From positions 305,210 to 369,209 of the forward strand of contig RHPI01000026.1 of the NCBI GenBank assembly GCA_009103225.1: DNA of 64,000 bases, in the 5' to 3' direction. A program made the translations under genes and the position numbers. This DNA comes from Chlorokybus atmophyticus (Eukaryota > Streptophyta > Chlorokybophyceae > Chlorokybales > Chlorokybaceae). Position 1 is the stretch's first letter; the number at the start of each line of letters is the position of its first letter. A model generated the notes under the pieces. The model did not search any database. It worked only from the letters and a program-made list of their open reading frames with translations, and was not told where the DNA came from. Positions 1-10,525 of the stretch are shown here, piece by piece.

Positions 1-72
1 GTAACGCCTCAAAACTTGACGAGACAAAATCATTAGATTTTACCTGTATTGCAGTGCACAATCTGAGTACTT

Positions 73-417
73 GTGCACTTGCTAACGGCTGTCTTTGGGC
101 AGATGTCTGACCAAGGAGAGGGAGGTGAGAAGTACTTTACCGTCCCTGACTCATCGTCATCATACGAACCATCAAGTGATGACAAAGTGAGAGACTCGGA
201 CACGAGTGAGAGCTACAAGCTCACTGAGAGTGACAAGGAGGAAGCTGCGCAGGATAGCGAAGCTTCTCCCAATCAATCTACTCAAAGTGGGCCAGCTACA
301 ATGGACACACAGTCTGTCATTGGTGGGGCTATTGAGAAGTATGTGCAAGAGCGCAAAGCCTTGATCGATGTTCACCCACAGCTTCGTCAGGAAGTGTGGG
401 ATGCATGGGCGTGTTGA
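73..417 (+). other. Unrecognised acidic open frame
   Basis: An open frame of about 100 codons runs from the ATG at 103 (or a start at 73) to a TGA at 415-417. It reads as an acidic, Ser/Asp/Glu-rich stretch followed by a short helix-like segment (QSVIGGAIEKYVQERKAL). The bases before the ATG at 103 (ctttgggcag) look like a 3' splice site, so this could be an inner or last exon of a gene starting outside the window, or the 5' part of the neighbouring retroelement. I do not recognise a family. It could also be a chance frame. Confidence 0.2.
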
Positions 418-804
418 AGGACTAGCATGCACATGTAGTTGAGGCAAGCATGGATACACACGGACAGAGCTACCGCCACCAGAGCATACACAGGTCACAT
501 CACATTCATCTATTACAAGTTGTCCGCTGGTTCTTATACCAGCCAGTTACACACACGTCTACGTTTGCAAGCACTGCGTAAGCTATACTCAGCCGTTTGA
601 CGCGCTCTAAGCTGCGTTGTCTTCCTTACAACCAGAGCTTTCCAACAAGCTCTTACACGCCTGAAATGAGTAAGTATACGCGGAGATACGAAGCAGTTAG
701 TAAGGCTCCAATCTGGAGTCCGGAGTCTGGTCCGACGACGCCATCTTGCTAAGTCCGGACCTAGTGCTCGTCCTTACGACCTTCTACTCCTGTGTGGAGG
801 GTCG

Positions 805-1775
805 ATGCTGATCGTATGTAGGAATACTCTCAACAGGGCTCAGACGGTTCGTGATGGCTATGAGACAGACTTTGCCACACTCCCTCGTGCAAGCAAGGAG
901 ATGGTGATCCGCATGCTCGAGCATGAGCTGACGAACAACATCCCGCCACTCGTGCGAGGTGATCCAAAGGTGGCTGCTATCATGACCGTATATGATAAGC
1001 CTCTCCCTTACCAAGGCAAGCGAATGGCGTTTAAGGCTTTGGCCAACTTGGGAGTGGAAACCTCACAGCGTTGCAAGGACGTGTTCTGGTATTTGGGACC
1101 TAACTTGGAAGACAAGTTGACTGGCCGAGTGCAGTTGACGGCACGCCTTGATGCTATGCAGGCTGAGTTGGTGGCGCTGCGCCAAAAGGTGGCGGGTGCT
1201 ACTTCAGCAGCTGGTGCATCAGCGGGGCTGCCGGTTACAGCACTAAACAAGCCTGAGAAGTTCAAGCCCAACGGCAGTGTCAGCATCCATGATTGGGTGG
1301 TCACTGTTGAGCACTATTTGACAGCACTGAAGCGCCCAGTTGGTGAGCACATTGCTGTTGCTGAGTTGCTCATGCCATCTGACGCTCTCGCCGAGTGGGC
1401 GAGGCAGACAGAGGATGGTGCGGCTAAGACAGTGGAGGCACTATTCAAGTTCCTTGTGGAGCGCTATGGTGGCATGGATCCAGCTACTCAGGCTCGCAAC
1501 AAGCTCAACAAGCTGCGACAGAATGGCAGGACGGCTTCAGTCTATCTGCAGGAGTTCCAAGCGTTGTGGGCCGCGTGAACAGTGGCCTCATGCCCATGGA
1601 CAACGCTGAGCAGTTTGACTTGTACAAGCGCGGCTTGGATGCGCGTGTGCGCGATCAGCTGCAGTACAACACGGCAACGGGACTTCCTTGGGTTCCTGAG
1701 GACTTGGCCAAGCTGCAGAAGCTGAGCGTGTATCTGTACAGTGATTGTGGTGATGGTGCCAAAGTATCATGGTGA
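805..1775 (+). pseudogene. gag (capsid) region of the chromovirus, frameshifted
   Basis: The first frame (805-1578) encodes a retrotransposon Gag domain: a helical spacer, then the core with motifs FKPNGSVSIHDW, LAEWARQ, FLVERYGG and KLRQNGRTASVYLQEFQAL. The frame closes at a TGA (1576-1578), but the same protein continues in the next frame from about 1566 (RVNSGLMPMDNAEQFDLY, then GLDARVRDQL) to 1775. A small deletion or insertion near 1560-1576 therefore broke it. No CCHC zinc knuckle follows, although most Ty3 Gag proteins carry one; it was probably lost in the rearranged stretch at 1741-1806. The start codon is uncertain. Confidence 0.8.
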
Positions 1776-2646
1776 TATGGTGGTGATGGTGCCAAAGTAT
1801 CATGGCCCATGGTTAAAACATACTCGCGGAGGGTCTGTGTTGAAGCAATTCAGCAAGCGTGAAACAAGGACAGTACGGTTGTCAGCCATATTGATCAACC
1901 CTCGCATTAGTCACGGACTCTTGGCTACATTTCAAGGACGGGTGGTACCTCTGTTGTGGACATTTAATGGCACAATGCAAGGTGTAAACAGTTCGTTCTT
2001 GATTGACACTGGTGCAACACACAACTTCGTTGAGGAACAATGGGTTGTGCGCAACAAGATAGCGTGTAAACCCTCAGCATTTTCAGCTGCCGGTGCGGGG
2101 GGTGCGTTGCCAGTGAAAGGGGAAATAAAAATGAAAGTAAAGATTGGTAATTATCATGCCACTCTTACTTTCATAGTGGTATCCATCGACATATCAGGTG
2201 TTGATGTGGTATTAGGACAGGAATGGCAGGAAAATGTCAAAATGACATTGGATACTGGCGCACGCTTGTGCACAGTACAGAAAGGTCGTAAGCGTGTAAC
2301 ATTGTCTGTGAAAGGGTCACATAGCTTGGACCACAAGCAGACCGACCCTGCGCTACTCACTGCACTGCAAGTGAAACGTGCGTTGCGCAAAAATACACCG
2401 GCTTTTCTGGTACATTTGACGTCGTCGGACGACTTTGTGCCGGGAAATACAGAAGGTGTTGCAGACATCATTGAGGAGTATCAAGATGTGTTCTCAGATA
2501 AGTTGCCAGGCTTACCTCCTGATCGAGGTGTCGGACACACAATATCACTCATTCCTGATAGTGAGCCTCCGTTTCGGCCTATATATAGGCTGAGCCCCCG
2601 AGAGAGGGGGGAAATGGAAACTCATATCAAAGAGTTATTGGAATAG
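1741..2646 (+). pseudogene. Protease and start of reverse transcriptase of the chromovirus
   Basis: This frame holds the retropepsin-type aspartic protease: catalytic motif LIDTGATHNF at about 1998-2027 and the second conserved strand VVLGQEW near 2206. It then reads into the N-terminal RT linker (GLPPDRGVGHTI, FRPIYRLSPRE). It ends at TAG 2644-2646, inside a conserved stretch where related elements have a sense codon. From about 2660 the protein continues one base out of frame, so at least two lesions separate this part from the RT core. Confidence 0.85.
1749..1805 (+). repeat. 24-bp direct repeat at the gag/protease junction
   Basis: The 24-bp unit beginning ggtgatggtgccaaagt occurs at 1749-1772 and again at 1782-1805, 33 bp apart. 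It lies exactly where the nucleic-acid-binding end of Gag should be, and probably marks a slippage or repair scar in the dead element. Confidence 0.85.
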
Positions 2647-2653
2647 GGATTGA

Positions 2654-5299
2654 TTGAACCCGAGTTCTTCACCCTTTGGCGCGCCTATCTTGTTTGTGAT
2701 GAAAAAGAATGGAAAGCTGCGCATGTGTGTGGATTACCGTGCTTTGAACAAGATCACGGTAAAGAATCGATACCCGCTGCCCCGGATTGATGATGTGTTT
2801 GATAAACTGTCGGGAAATGCGTACTTTAGTACGTTGGACTTGACGAGTGGGTATCATCAAATCCGGATTCATCCTTCTGATGTTTACAAGACAGCATTCA
2901 GAACACCTTCGGGCCATTATCAATACAAAGTGTTACCTTTTTGATTGACTAATGCGCCCGCAGTGTTTCAGAAGGAAATGAATAAGATTTTTGGTGGCAT
3001 ACTTGGCAAGTATGTTTTGGTTTACTTGGATGACATTATTGTCTTTAGTAAAACCAAGGAAGAGCATAAGCAGCACTTGGAAGCGGTGTTCGCCTTGCTG
3101 CGTACACATCGCTTGTTTGCCAATCTTGCGAAGTGTGACTTCTGCAAGACGGAGTTGCCATTCTTGGGGCACATTGTGAGCGGTGCGGGTGTGAAACCTG
3201 ACCCTCGCAAAGTGCAAGTTGTAAAGGATTGGCCTCAACCTAAGAATATCCATCAGCTGCGATCATTCTTGGGATTGGCAAACTACTTTCGCAAGTTTAT
3301 GATGGGGTACTCCACAGTAGTGGTGCCTTTGACAAAACTGTTGCGAAAAGATGCTCCATTCTTATGGACAGCTGAACAAGAAGCTGCTATGCAACAGGTG
3401 AAGCTAACTTTAACTTCTGCTCCAGTGTTGGCATTGCCAAACTGGGACAAGCATTTCACTGTGGTTAGCGATGCGTCCACCCTTTGGTGTGGTGCAGTAC
3501 TGTTGCAAAATGGCAGACCATGTGCTTATGAGAGTAGGAAGTTCATCCCAGCAAAGGTGAATTACACTACCACCGAGCAAGAGTTGCTTGGTATAGTACA
3601 TGCTCTGGAAACATGGCGATGTTACTTGGAGGGGGTTCAGTTCACAGTGGTGACTGATCATAATCCATTGGTGTATTTCTCAACACAGCAAAACTTGTCA
3701 CGAAGGCAAGCCCGCTGGAATGAGTTTCTGTCTCGGTTTACCTTTGAGTGGGTATACCGGCCAGGCAGAACCAATGTTGCTGATCCTCTGAGTCGTTGTC
3801 CATCATTGTTGGCAGCTATGCGTGCGCAATTGCTTGCGACGCGCGGTACATTGCCACCGGATGATGAGTTTGTGCAAGCTGTTGTGCAAGGGTATGCTTT
3901 TGACCCATGGTTCTCGTCAGAGGACAACGTGCAAAAGCTGAGCAAACGAGACAACTTGTATTATGTGGGCACCAGCTTGGTAATACCTGACCATGCTGGA
4001 TTGCGTGCGAAATGCATAGCTGATGTACACGATCCACCGTACGCTGGGCACTTTGGCAGTCGCAAGACTATTAAAGCAGCGCAACAGTTGTATTGGTGGC
4101 CATCGTTGCCTGTTGACGCAAAACGGTATGTGGACACGTGTGACAAATGTCAGCGTGATAAGCCGTTACGTCAAAAACCCGCTGATTTGCTGCGACCATT
4201 GCCTATTCCTGATGGCAAATGGGAAAGTGTGAGTATGGACTTAATTACTGAGCTGTCAGAGACAGCATTAGGTCACACTGCGGTTGCAGTTTTTGTGGAT
4301 CGTTTGACAAAAATGGTCCACATTGTCCCTTGTCGCACGGAGATAGGCTCCCGTGAGTTGGCGATGGTTTTTGTCGCGTCTGTGTTCAAGTTGCATGGCT
4401 TGCCCCGCAACTTCGTGTCAGATCGCGATCCGCGATTTGTGGCTCAGTTTTGGAAGTCGCTATGCAGCTTCTTACACATTCAGCAGAACATGAGCACTGC
4501 TTACCATCCACAGACGGATGGTCAAACAGAACGCGCCAATCAAGTGATTGAGGAAACCATCCGGCATTATGTGAGCCCGAATCAGAGTGATTGGGATATT
4601 TATCTCCCAATGGCTGAGTTTGCGATCAATAATGCATGGCAAGAGAGTGTGCAGGAGACTCCGTTCTTCTTGAATTACGGAGTGCATCCACTGAGTCCTG
4701 CGAACATTATGTTGCCCGCTACTGACGTGACTCGCGTACCTGCAGCGCGCGAGATGGCTTCGGCCATGCAGGATAGGTTAGCGTTGGCAAAAGCCTGTCT
4801 GCGCGCAGCGCAAGACAGACAAAAAGCCCAAGCTGATGCGCATCGTAGAGAGGCCAACTACGATGTGGGCTGTTCGGTGCTTTTAAGTACCAAAAACGTA
4901 TCCATCAAGGGAGTGGGTACCCGCAAGTTTTTCCCTCGCTGGATAGGCCCTTTCAAAATAACTGATCGGGTCGGCACTCACGCGTATCGTTTGGACTTGC
5001 CAAAGTCGATACGCATTCACAATGTGTTTCACGTGAGTGTACTGAAACCATACCGTTCTGACGGTCGGGTTCAACCTCCTCCACCCCCCGTTGCAGTGGA
5101 TGGCGACGATACTTTCGAGTATGAGGTGGAAGCAATCCTGAGTCACCGTAAGCCTCGACGCGGACGCGCGCCGTCTTACTTGGTGAAATGGAAAGGGTAT
5201 GGTGTTGAGCACAACACGTGGGAGCCCGAAAAGAATCTTACCAACTGCCAAGAGATTCTTCGGGGGTACTGGAGTGCTGTGTCCACACGCGGACGGTAA
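2654..5299 (+). pseudogene. RT-RNase H-integrase-chromodomain region of the chromovirus
   Basis: The RT fingers and palm lie at 2660-2941 ([34 protein letters not shown]). The frame is cut by TGA 2942-2944, where a conserved Gly codon is expected (LPF-G-LTNAP); a single G-to-T change would explain it. The second part (2945-5299) is open for 784 codons: RT catalytic YLDDIIVF, RNase H (VVSDAS, TTEQELLGIV, TDHNPL, NVADPLSR), integrase HHCC zinc-binding region (HDPPYAGHFGS, CDKCQRDK), integrase core with the DDE triad (MDLI, SDRDPRF, QTERANQ) and, near the end, a chromodomain (YLVKWKGYGVEHNTWEPEKN). The length of this open part suggests fairly recent inactivation. Confidence 0.93.
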
Positions 5300-5408
5300 A
5301 AGGGTGCTGGCAGACATCTTTACCGCTTCGGCCCTGGTTCTCTCACTGCTTTGGTTATCGGTACTCATGGTGGGGCTTTGCTAACCCTTCAATGAGGACA
5401 TTGAAACC

Positions 5409-5580
5409 TAAGTGGGGGGGAATGTAACGGAGTGCTACCTCTATAGAGGTTCCCCGCCCTTATTTAGGATTTTAAAAGGGTCCCAACGGGTATATACAGC
5501 CAATTAAGCCGTATTAGGGCCGTTAACCTAGTGTTAAGGCCCTAATGTAGTGTTACTTAACTGTAACACTGATATCGACA
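5409..5580 (+). repeat. Polypurine tract and probable start of 3' LTR
   Basis: After the pol stop, agtgggggggaa (5411-5422) has the position and composition of a polypurine tract. TGTAACGG immediately follows, fitting a 3' LTR start (TG). The end is not certain: a CA at 5579-5580 sits inside the palindrome described below, and no copy of this sequence is visible upstream of gag. The LTR may be truncated. Confidence 0.5.
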
Positions 5581-5608
5581 TGAGACATGAGTCTCATGTC
5601 GATATCAG
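5569..5608. repeat. Perfect 18-bp inverted repeat (hairpin)
   Basis: Arms 5569-5586 and 5591-5608 are exact reverse complements (core gatatcgacatgagac) around a 4-base loop. It lies at or just beyond the retrotransposon's 3' end and may be a terminal inverted repeat relic or a separate fold-back insertion. Confidence 0.9.
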
Positions 5609-5832
5609 CTGTATGGCGGCACTGTTAACGCAGCAGCCGCCATAGCCAGGGGATCTTCTGCTTCGGCAGTTGCCCCTGGCGGCGGCGGTGTGGTCGACGT
5701 GGCTGGTGGTGGTGTTGGGGTAGGGGATTAAAGGGAGGAGGTAGCACCCCCTCTCCTTACACATACCATCAATGTGCGCATGTTTTATAAAGAACTCGCT
5801 CTGTACATACGCATACGCATACTTATATATGA

Positions 5833-5835
<3 letters not shown>

Positions 5836-5874
<39 letters not shown>
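5836..5874. repeat. (TG)n microsatellite
   Basis: About 19 uninterrupted TG units, followed by further TG/TA/TTG-rich low-complexity sequence to about 5960. No coding signal. Confidence 0.95.
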
Positions 5875-5877
<3 letters not shown>

Positions 5878-6179
5878 TATGTACATACATCTATACATAT
5901 GTGTACATATATATACATATATATGAGGTGTGTGTGTTGTTGTTGTGTGTGTGTGTGTGATGGTGTTTGCTGAGCACGAACATCAAAATCCCTTACACAT
6001 GCACGCAGTGCCTAATGTTGATATACGCATGCCTTGCAGATTGTAAGTTACAAGGCCCGTCACAACAACTAATGTTATCGTCACTGACAGCATCGTACCA
6101 TTGCCGATGGTAGTGTACAGTGGATAGTACCGCACTAGGGTACGTATCTGTAACGTTTGTAATAAGAATCGGTACGGCT

Positions 6180-6560
6180 GGTAATGACAGTCGCGGCGGT
6201 GGCCTTTTCGTCTCCTACCGGCGGTAGGCTACCGCAACGGAGACGGAGACGGCCGGCAAGCACAGCATCTATCGGCCGGTATTGTGTCGGCCATGGTGAG
6301 GCCACTGAGTGGTACGCAAAGTCGGCCGTCTCAATACGTCGCCGAATAGACACGGCGATGTTCAGAAAGTAGGTACGTGTACGTTGATATCTGGTAGTTG
6401 CGGTGGCCTTGTGGCAGCCGGCGCGCTGCAGATGACAACGGCCGGCAAGCGCAGGCCAGAACACCTGACGGCCAATTTTGTGCCGGCCATGGTGCGGCCA
6501 TTAAGAGGTATGACAGGTTGTCGGCCGTCTTGATAAGTCGCCGAGAAGTTACGGCCGTCC
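6180..6560 (+). repeat. Two diverged tandem copies of a ~190-bp GC-rich unit
   Basis: Copy 1 (about 6190-6360) and copy 2 (about 6398-6556) share ordered blocks: gcggtggcctt, acggccggcaagc, cggccatggtg(a/c)ggcca, tcggccgtct, and a(c/a)gtcgccga. Spacing between matching blocks is about 190-205 bp. No convincing frame is conserved between copies, so this looks like a decayed satellite or the terminal part of an unknown element. Confidence 0.7.
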
Positions 6561-6787
6561 AATAACCCCATATTCAGGCGGGATCAGGCACCCTCAGGTA
6601 GCTTAGTCACTGGTCAGGCACCTTCAGGCAACTAAGTCCATGTTGAGTCACGGTGGCGGTTTTGCGACGCAGCTGACACCACACTTCGGAGTCTCCGGAG
6701 TCTTTAGGCTGCTTTCACGACGTCACAGAGTTTGCGTCTGTAGCAGGACTTCACCACAGCCATTGACACCACAGCTCGCGCTCACCT

Positions 6788-6792
<5 letters not shown>

Positions 6793-6832
<40 letters not shown>
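6793..6832. repeat. (TA)n microsatellite
   Basis: About 20 TA units. No gene nearby. Confidence 0.95.
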
Positions 6833-6835
<3 letters not shown>

Positions 6836-6966
6836 TTGGCATTGATTTCTGTTGCGGACGCTGCTCGCTTGCAGTTGGCTTCGGGAGGAGGCTCAGGTGC
6901 TTGGTTGACGGCGGTTCCTATGCATCTGTAGATTAGCGTTTCTCAGACTCCGCTGTTCGCACAGCC

Positions 6967-7656
6967 ATGCGTCAACTGCTTGGTTGGCCACACCCACTCC
7001 TTCTTCACGTGCAGCTTTGTTCATGTGGTAATCAGCTTACCAGTACCCGAGACGAGCATATGACATCTTGTATACGCCACGGCCATCGCATTGTAACACA
7101 CGATGCTGTTTGTGACGATGTTGCTGGCATCATGCGGGAGGCGAGCTACACTGTCCGTTGCGAGCAGACAGGGGTTGCCTGTCCGTGAGGGTGAGCGTTA
7201 AGGACGCGGTCTGGACATGGTTGCCTCGAATTGGGGCCGAGACTTGCGTATGCTGCTCTACGTCACTATCACCGGTAGCCACTACCTGGCGGGATCAGTT
7301 GCACAGAGTGCGGAGCGCGAGAAACAAGCGCTTCAAGTACTCGGACCATTTCCCAACAGACACGCTGATCCCGTTGGCGATCAAGTCGCACGGTTGGATG
7401 GGTCGCCCGTTGATGGACTTGTTGGCCACTTGTGCGCGCCGAGCGTTTGATGGATGCTCGTGAATTAGAGACACGGTATATATCACGTTTTGTGACTGCC
7501 TTTCGCCAGCGCATATTTGTCACGTTTCAGCGCGCGCATGATACGGCCATTATGGCTCTAGCTGCAGCTGCAGTGCATGCAGCCCCCTTCTTGCGTGTAC
7601 ACGATAGACAGCATGTAGCGTTTGAGGACATTGGTCGTGTACAGCCCATTGTATGA
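6967..7656 (+). pseudogene. Frameshifted retroelement remnant (non-LTR RT C-terminal-like)
   Basis: Consecutive frames give pieces that read as one protein: a Cys/His region (CSCGNQLTSTRDEHMTSC), then HGHRIVTHDAVCDDVAG with MREASYTVRCEQTG (frame 1, 7015-7180), VTITGSHY...SAEREK (frame 2, 7262-7330), KYSDHFPTDTLIPLAIK with GRPLMDLLATCARRAF (frame 3, 7335-7450), then FVTAFRQRIFVTFQRAHDTA (frame 1). The pattern 'zinc-knuckle-like, H-x-x-x-R/C-D, AxYTVRxE, VTIT, AExEK, PLAI' recalls the post-RT domain of algal and fungal non-LTR elements. At least three frame changes show it is dead. The family call is from memory and tentative. Confidence 0.45.
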
Positions 7657-10525
7657 TTGTCTTTGAGTAGGGTAGCATTGGACACTACACACCACAACCG
7701 CCAGCTGGCACCCGTGTAATGTATGCATGTGATGAGAGCAATCGCATTTCTTTCAAGGAAAGCCTTGCGTGTAGTCTCGGTTGATGCGACATCGTTTGAC
7801 CGAATTGTTGATACGATAGCATTATAGCGCTATGTATTTTGTGTTTATATTACAGGACTTCAAGTTGCGGGCACGGTAAGTGTTGAAACGCGTTGTATGA
7901 GGCTTGTGCAACTCACCTCAAGCATGCATACACGTTGTGACGAGACACTTTCGCAAGCTGTAAATGTTTGGGTTTGGGTGCTTCTCACTGTTACAACAAC
8001 GCAGGGAGTTGAGTAAACTATCACACCACGCATCACATGCTCCACCATGACACAAGCATGCATGGACCACAACACACATACCCAAGCGCACACAGCACAC
8101 AATACGCCACGTTTCACGTGAGCTTTCAGTCGTTGTATTGCTGTTGCTGCTGCCCTCATCATCACCACGATTACACTAGCATCGCTGCAAAGGTTGGGAC
8201 CTACATTTGTCTTGACATGTAGGGCAGTACCGCTGTTGCAGCAATTGTTTTGTCACAAGTAAGCAACCCACTGAGCACGATGGAACTCGCTACTGTACGT
8301 ACACATGCAACATGCGGGTTGACAGAGATGTGCAATAAAAGCTATTTGTTATGCACAACTTCAAATGGCCAAAACACAACTGTCACTAAGCATATCACAC
8401 TGCCCGCGGACATCCAGAAATATCTCTCAAGGGTATGCTTACAGTGCCCAACCAGGTCTCTCAGTACTACACAGCAAAAGTGTGTTCATGCTATGTAGCG
8501 CTCTCCATGCCTACTCCACACACCACAACACACATCATGCAACAACACAGCGTCTACACTACACTGCTGCAGCCGCCAGCAATGTGTCCTCTTCGCTTGT
8601 CGGTGCAGCCGTGGGCATGGGGCCACAGCACGTGCACAGCGTCGATGACGAACCAGGTGCATTGCAGTAATGTCGACAGCGTCCACAGTTGAGTATGACG
8701 CCTATATTCATCTAAAAAACCCAATAAATCAGTTGCATTGCATACCCGTCATTTTGGTTTGCTACACACACACAGAAACAGCAACAATTACGACGTACAC
8801 AAGAAGTGTACCAATCAACAGCTTTTCAAGGCAGCACAACCTCTGCATGCAAGTGCCTCTGTCACAACGGAAATCAACATGCTAATGCGTACGGGGTGTT
8901 ATATGAGTCTTCTGGAACTCGCCAAGGCATCAGCTATTGCACGTTATCATCAAGAACCTTTTCATTAATACAACATTGCCGGCCGGGTTTGCTTCAAACG
9001 AGACAAGGGGGCGGAGGGTTTGCGATTACTGAACATACCCTAGCAAGAAAGACTCGCGCTTCTTTGTTGCAAAACGTTCAACACTTCCACCTTGACGCAA
9101 TCGTTACCGCGTATCGCCCATCTTGTCGACGTATGTTCTGCAGGAAGGGGAATTACATGCATGTGAGAAGCATTGCACTCTGAGGACACAAAGCAAGGCG
9201 CGACTCATACATACTGCATTGATATAGACAATGATCTGGCGTAGGAGAACTGTAGTGTGCGCAAATAGCATGAAACTCACTACCAGAATTGAAAGCATGC
9301 AGGGGCTCACCTTGAGAATCAGTGCTATACAGCCATGGTGGAAGTCCAAAGAAAACCTTCATGCCGGCAGTGGCTGTACGTTTCATGGGTGAAAGGTTTG
9401 AATTGGTGAGCATGAAGAGTGGTGCGCCGACCAGTGTGAGCATGGCGCTGCTGAGGCTCAGCAGCTTGACCCCTTGACTGTTCCCGACATGCGGCCACTC
9501 TATATAAACACGGGCTTGCCTGCTTGTATATTGTCGTCTCCCTTCCCACCCCCTCCCGAGACATTAGCTGAATTCTCCGTTGCTGATAGTGTTGAGGTTA
9601 TCGAGCATACACAAACACTGATGCACTCTGAAAGACTTGATAGCGACGTTCTTTTAAAATTTGTGAAGGTGGCTGAAAGGGAAACTGTGCAAGGAATTGT
9701 GTAACCGCCTGGTTGTGATGTAAACTCCGTGCGTGGGCCTTGACAAGTGGATGCAAACGAACCAAAGTCGCCTGTAAAAATGGTCTTGACATCAGCATAT
9801 AACCAGCTGTGCAGAGGAATGCCATTGCAGAAATATACAGACAAAGAGCTTGGCTTGACTGAATTGAGTTGTCATGCAGCGCAGGATGATGCGTCAACGC
9901 ATTAGAGTGCTTAAACATTGCGTTGCAGTATTTGGGCGATTGTTTGTCGGCTGCTGGCATCATTGCTGGCAGCAGGCAAAAGCGCGTGCAACAAGCTGTA
10001 CTCAACTCACAAATAATGAAGGACCGGACAATGCACAGTCTACAATGCTAGCATCATGCATGTTCCAAGCAGATTATTTGGCTGCGTGCTACTGTGCTGA
10101 GAGTATTGACAGATTGGCATCACCTCTGTGACCGGCATGCTGCAGCGCCATCATCGGCAAGTAGCTGTCGGCCGCGCCGAAGACGCCGGGCGGCATGCGC
10201 CTCATGCCCCTCCAACCCAACAACGAAGCTTGGGCAGCCACGCGCAAAGCCATCTCCGCCGCCTATTCCTCCTCCTCCTCCTCCTCCTTCTCCTCCTGCT
10301 CCTCCTCCTGCTCCGCCGCCGCAACAAGGCAAGCTGAGATAATCTTTCCTCTCCGCGCCTTTCTCTCAGATGTTCAAAATACGAACTGTAAACGGCTAGA
10401 AATCCTAATCAGCAATCAGCTTAGCGGGCGTTGGCGGCGTTGGCGTTGGCGTTGGCGACGGCCGCAGCAAAAGGAGCAGACGAAGGGGAGGAGCAGGAAG
10501 AGGAGCAAGCGGGCCGCACGGTAGT
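7657..10525. other. Gene-free stretch upstream of Aurora kinase
   Basis: I see only short frames without splice-consistent continuations or family motifs. The last 400 bp (10240-10525) are rich in (CCT)n and (GGC/GTT)n and probably form the promoter and 5' leader of the kinase gene. Confidence 0.5.

Larger units (their letters stand above)
805..5422 (+). mobile_element. Decayed Ty3/gypsy (chromovirus) LTR retrotransposon, internal region
   Basis: The order gag, protease, reverse transcriptase, RNase H, integrase, chromodomain is that of a Ty3/gypsy chromovirus. The chromodomain follows the integrase and would in life steer integration towards modified chromatin. The copy is dead: gag is frameshifted near 1560-1576, the gag-protease junction carries a short duplication and no zinc knuckle, and pol has a TAG at 2644, a one-base frame change near 2660 and a TGA at 2942. 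A purine-rich tract ends at 5422, just before TGTAACGG, where a 3' LTR would begin. I could not find a matching 5' LTR, so the left boundary and age are unknown. The element lies about 5 kb upstream of the first host gene. Confidence 0.93.
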
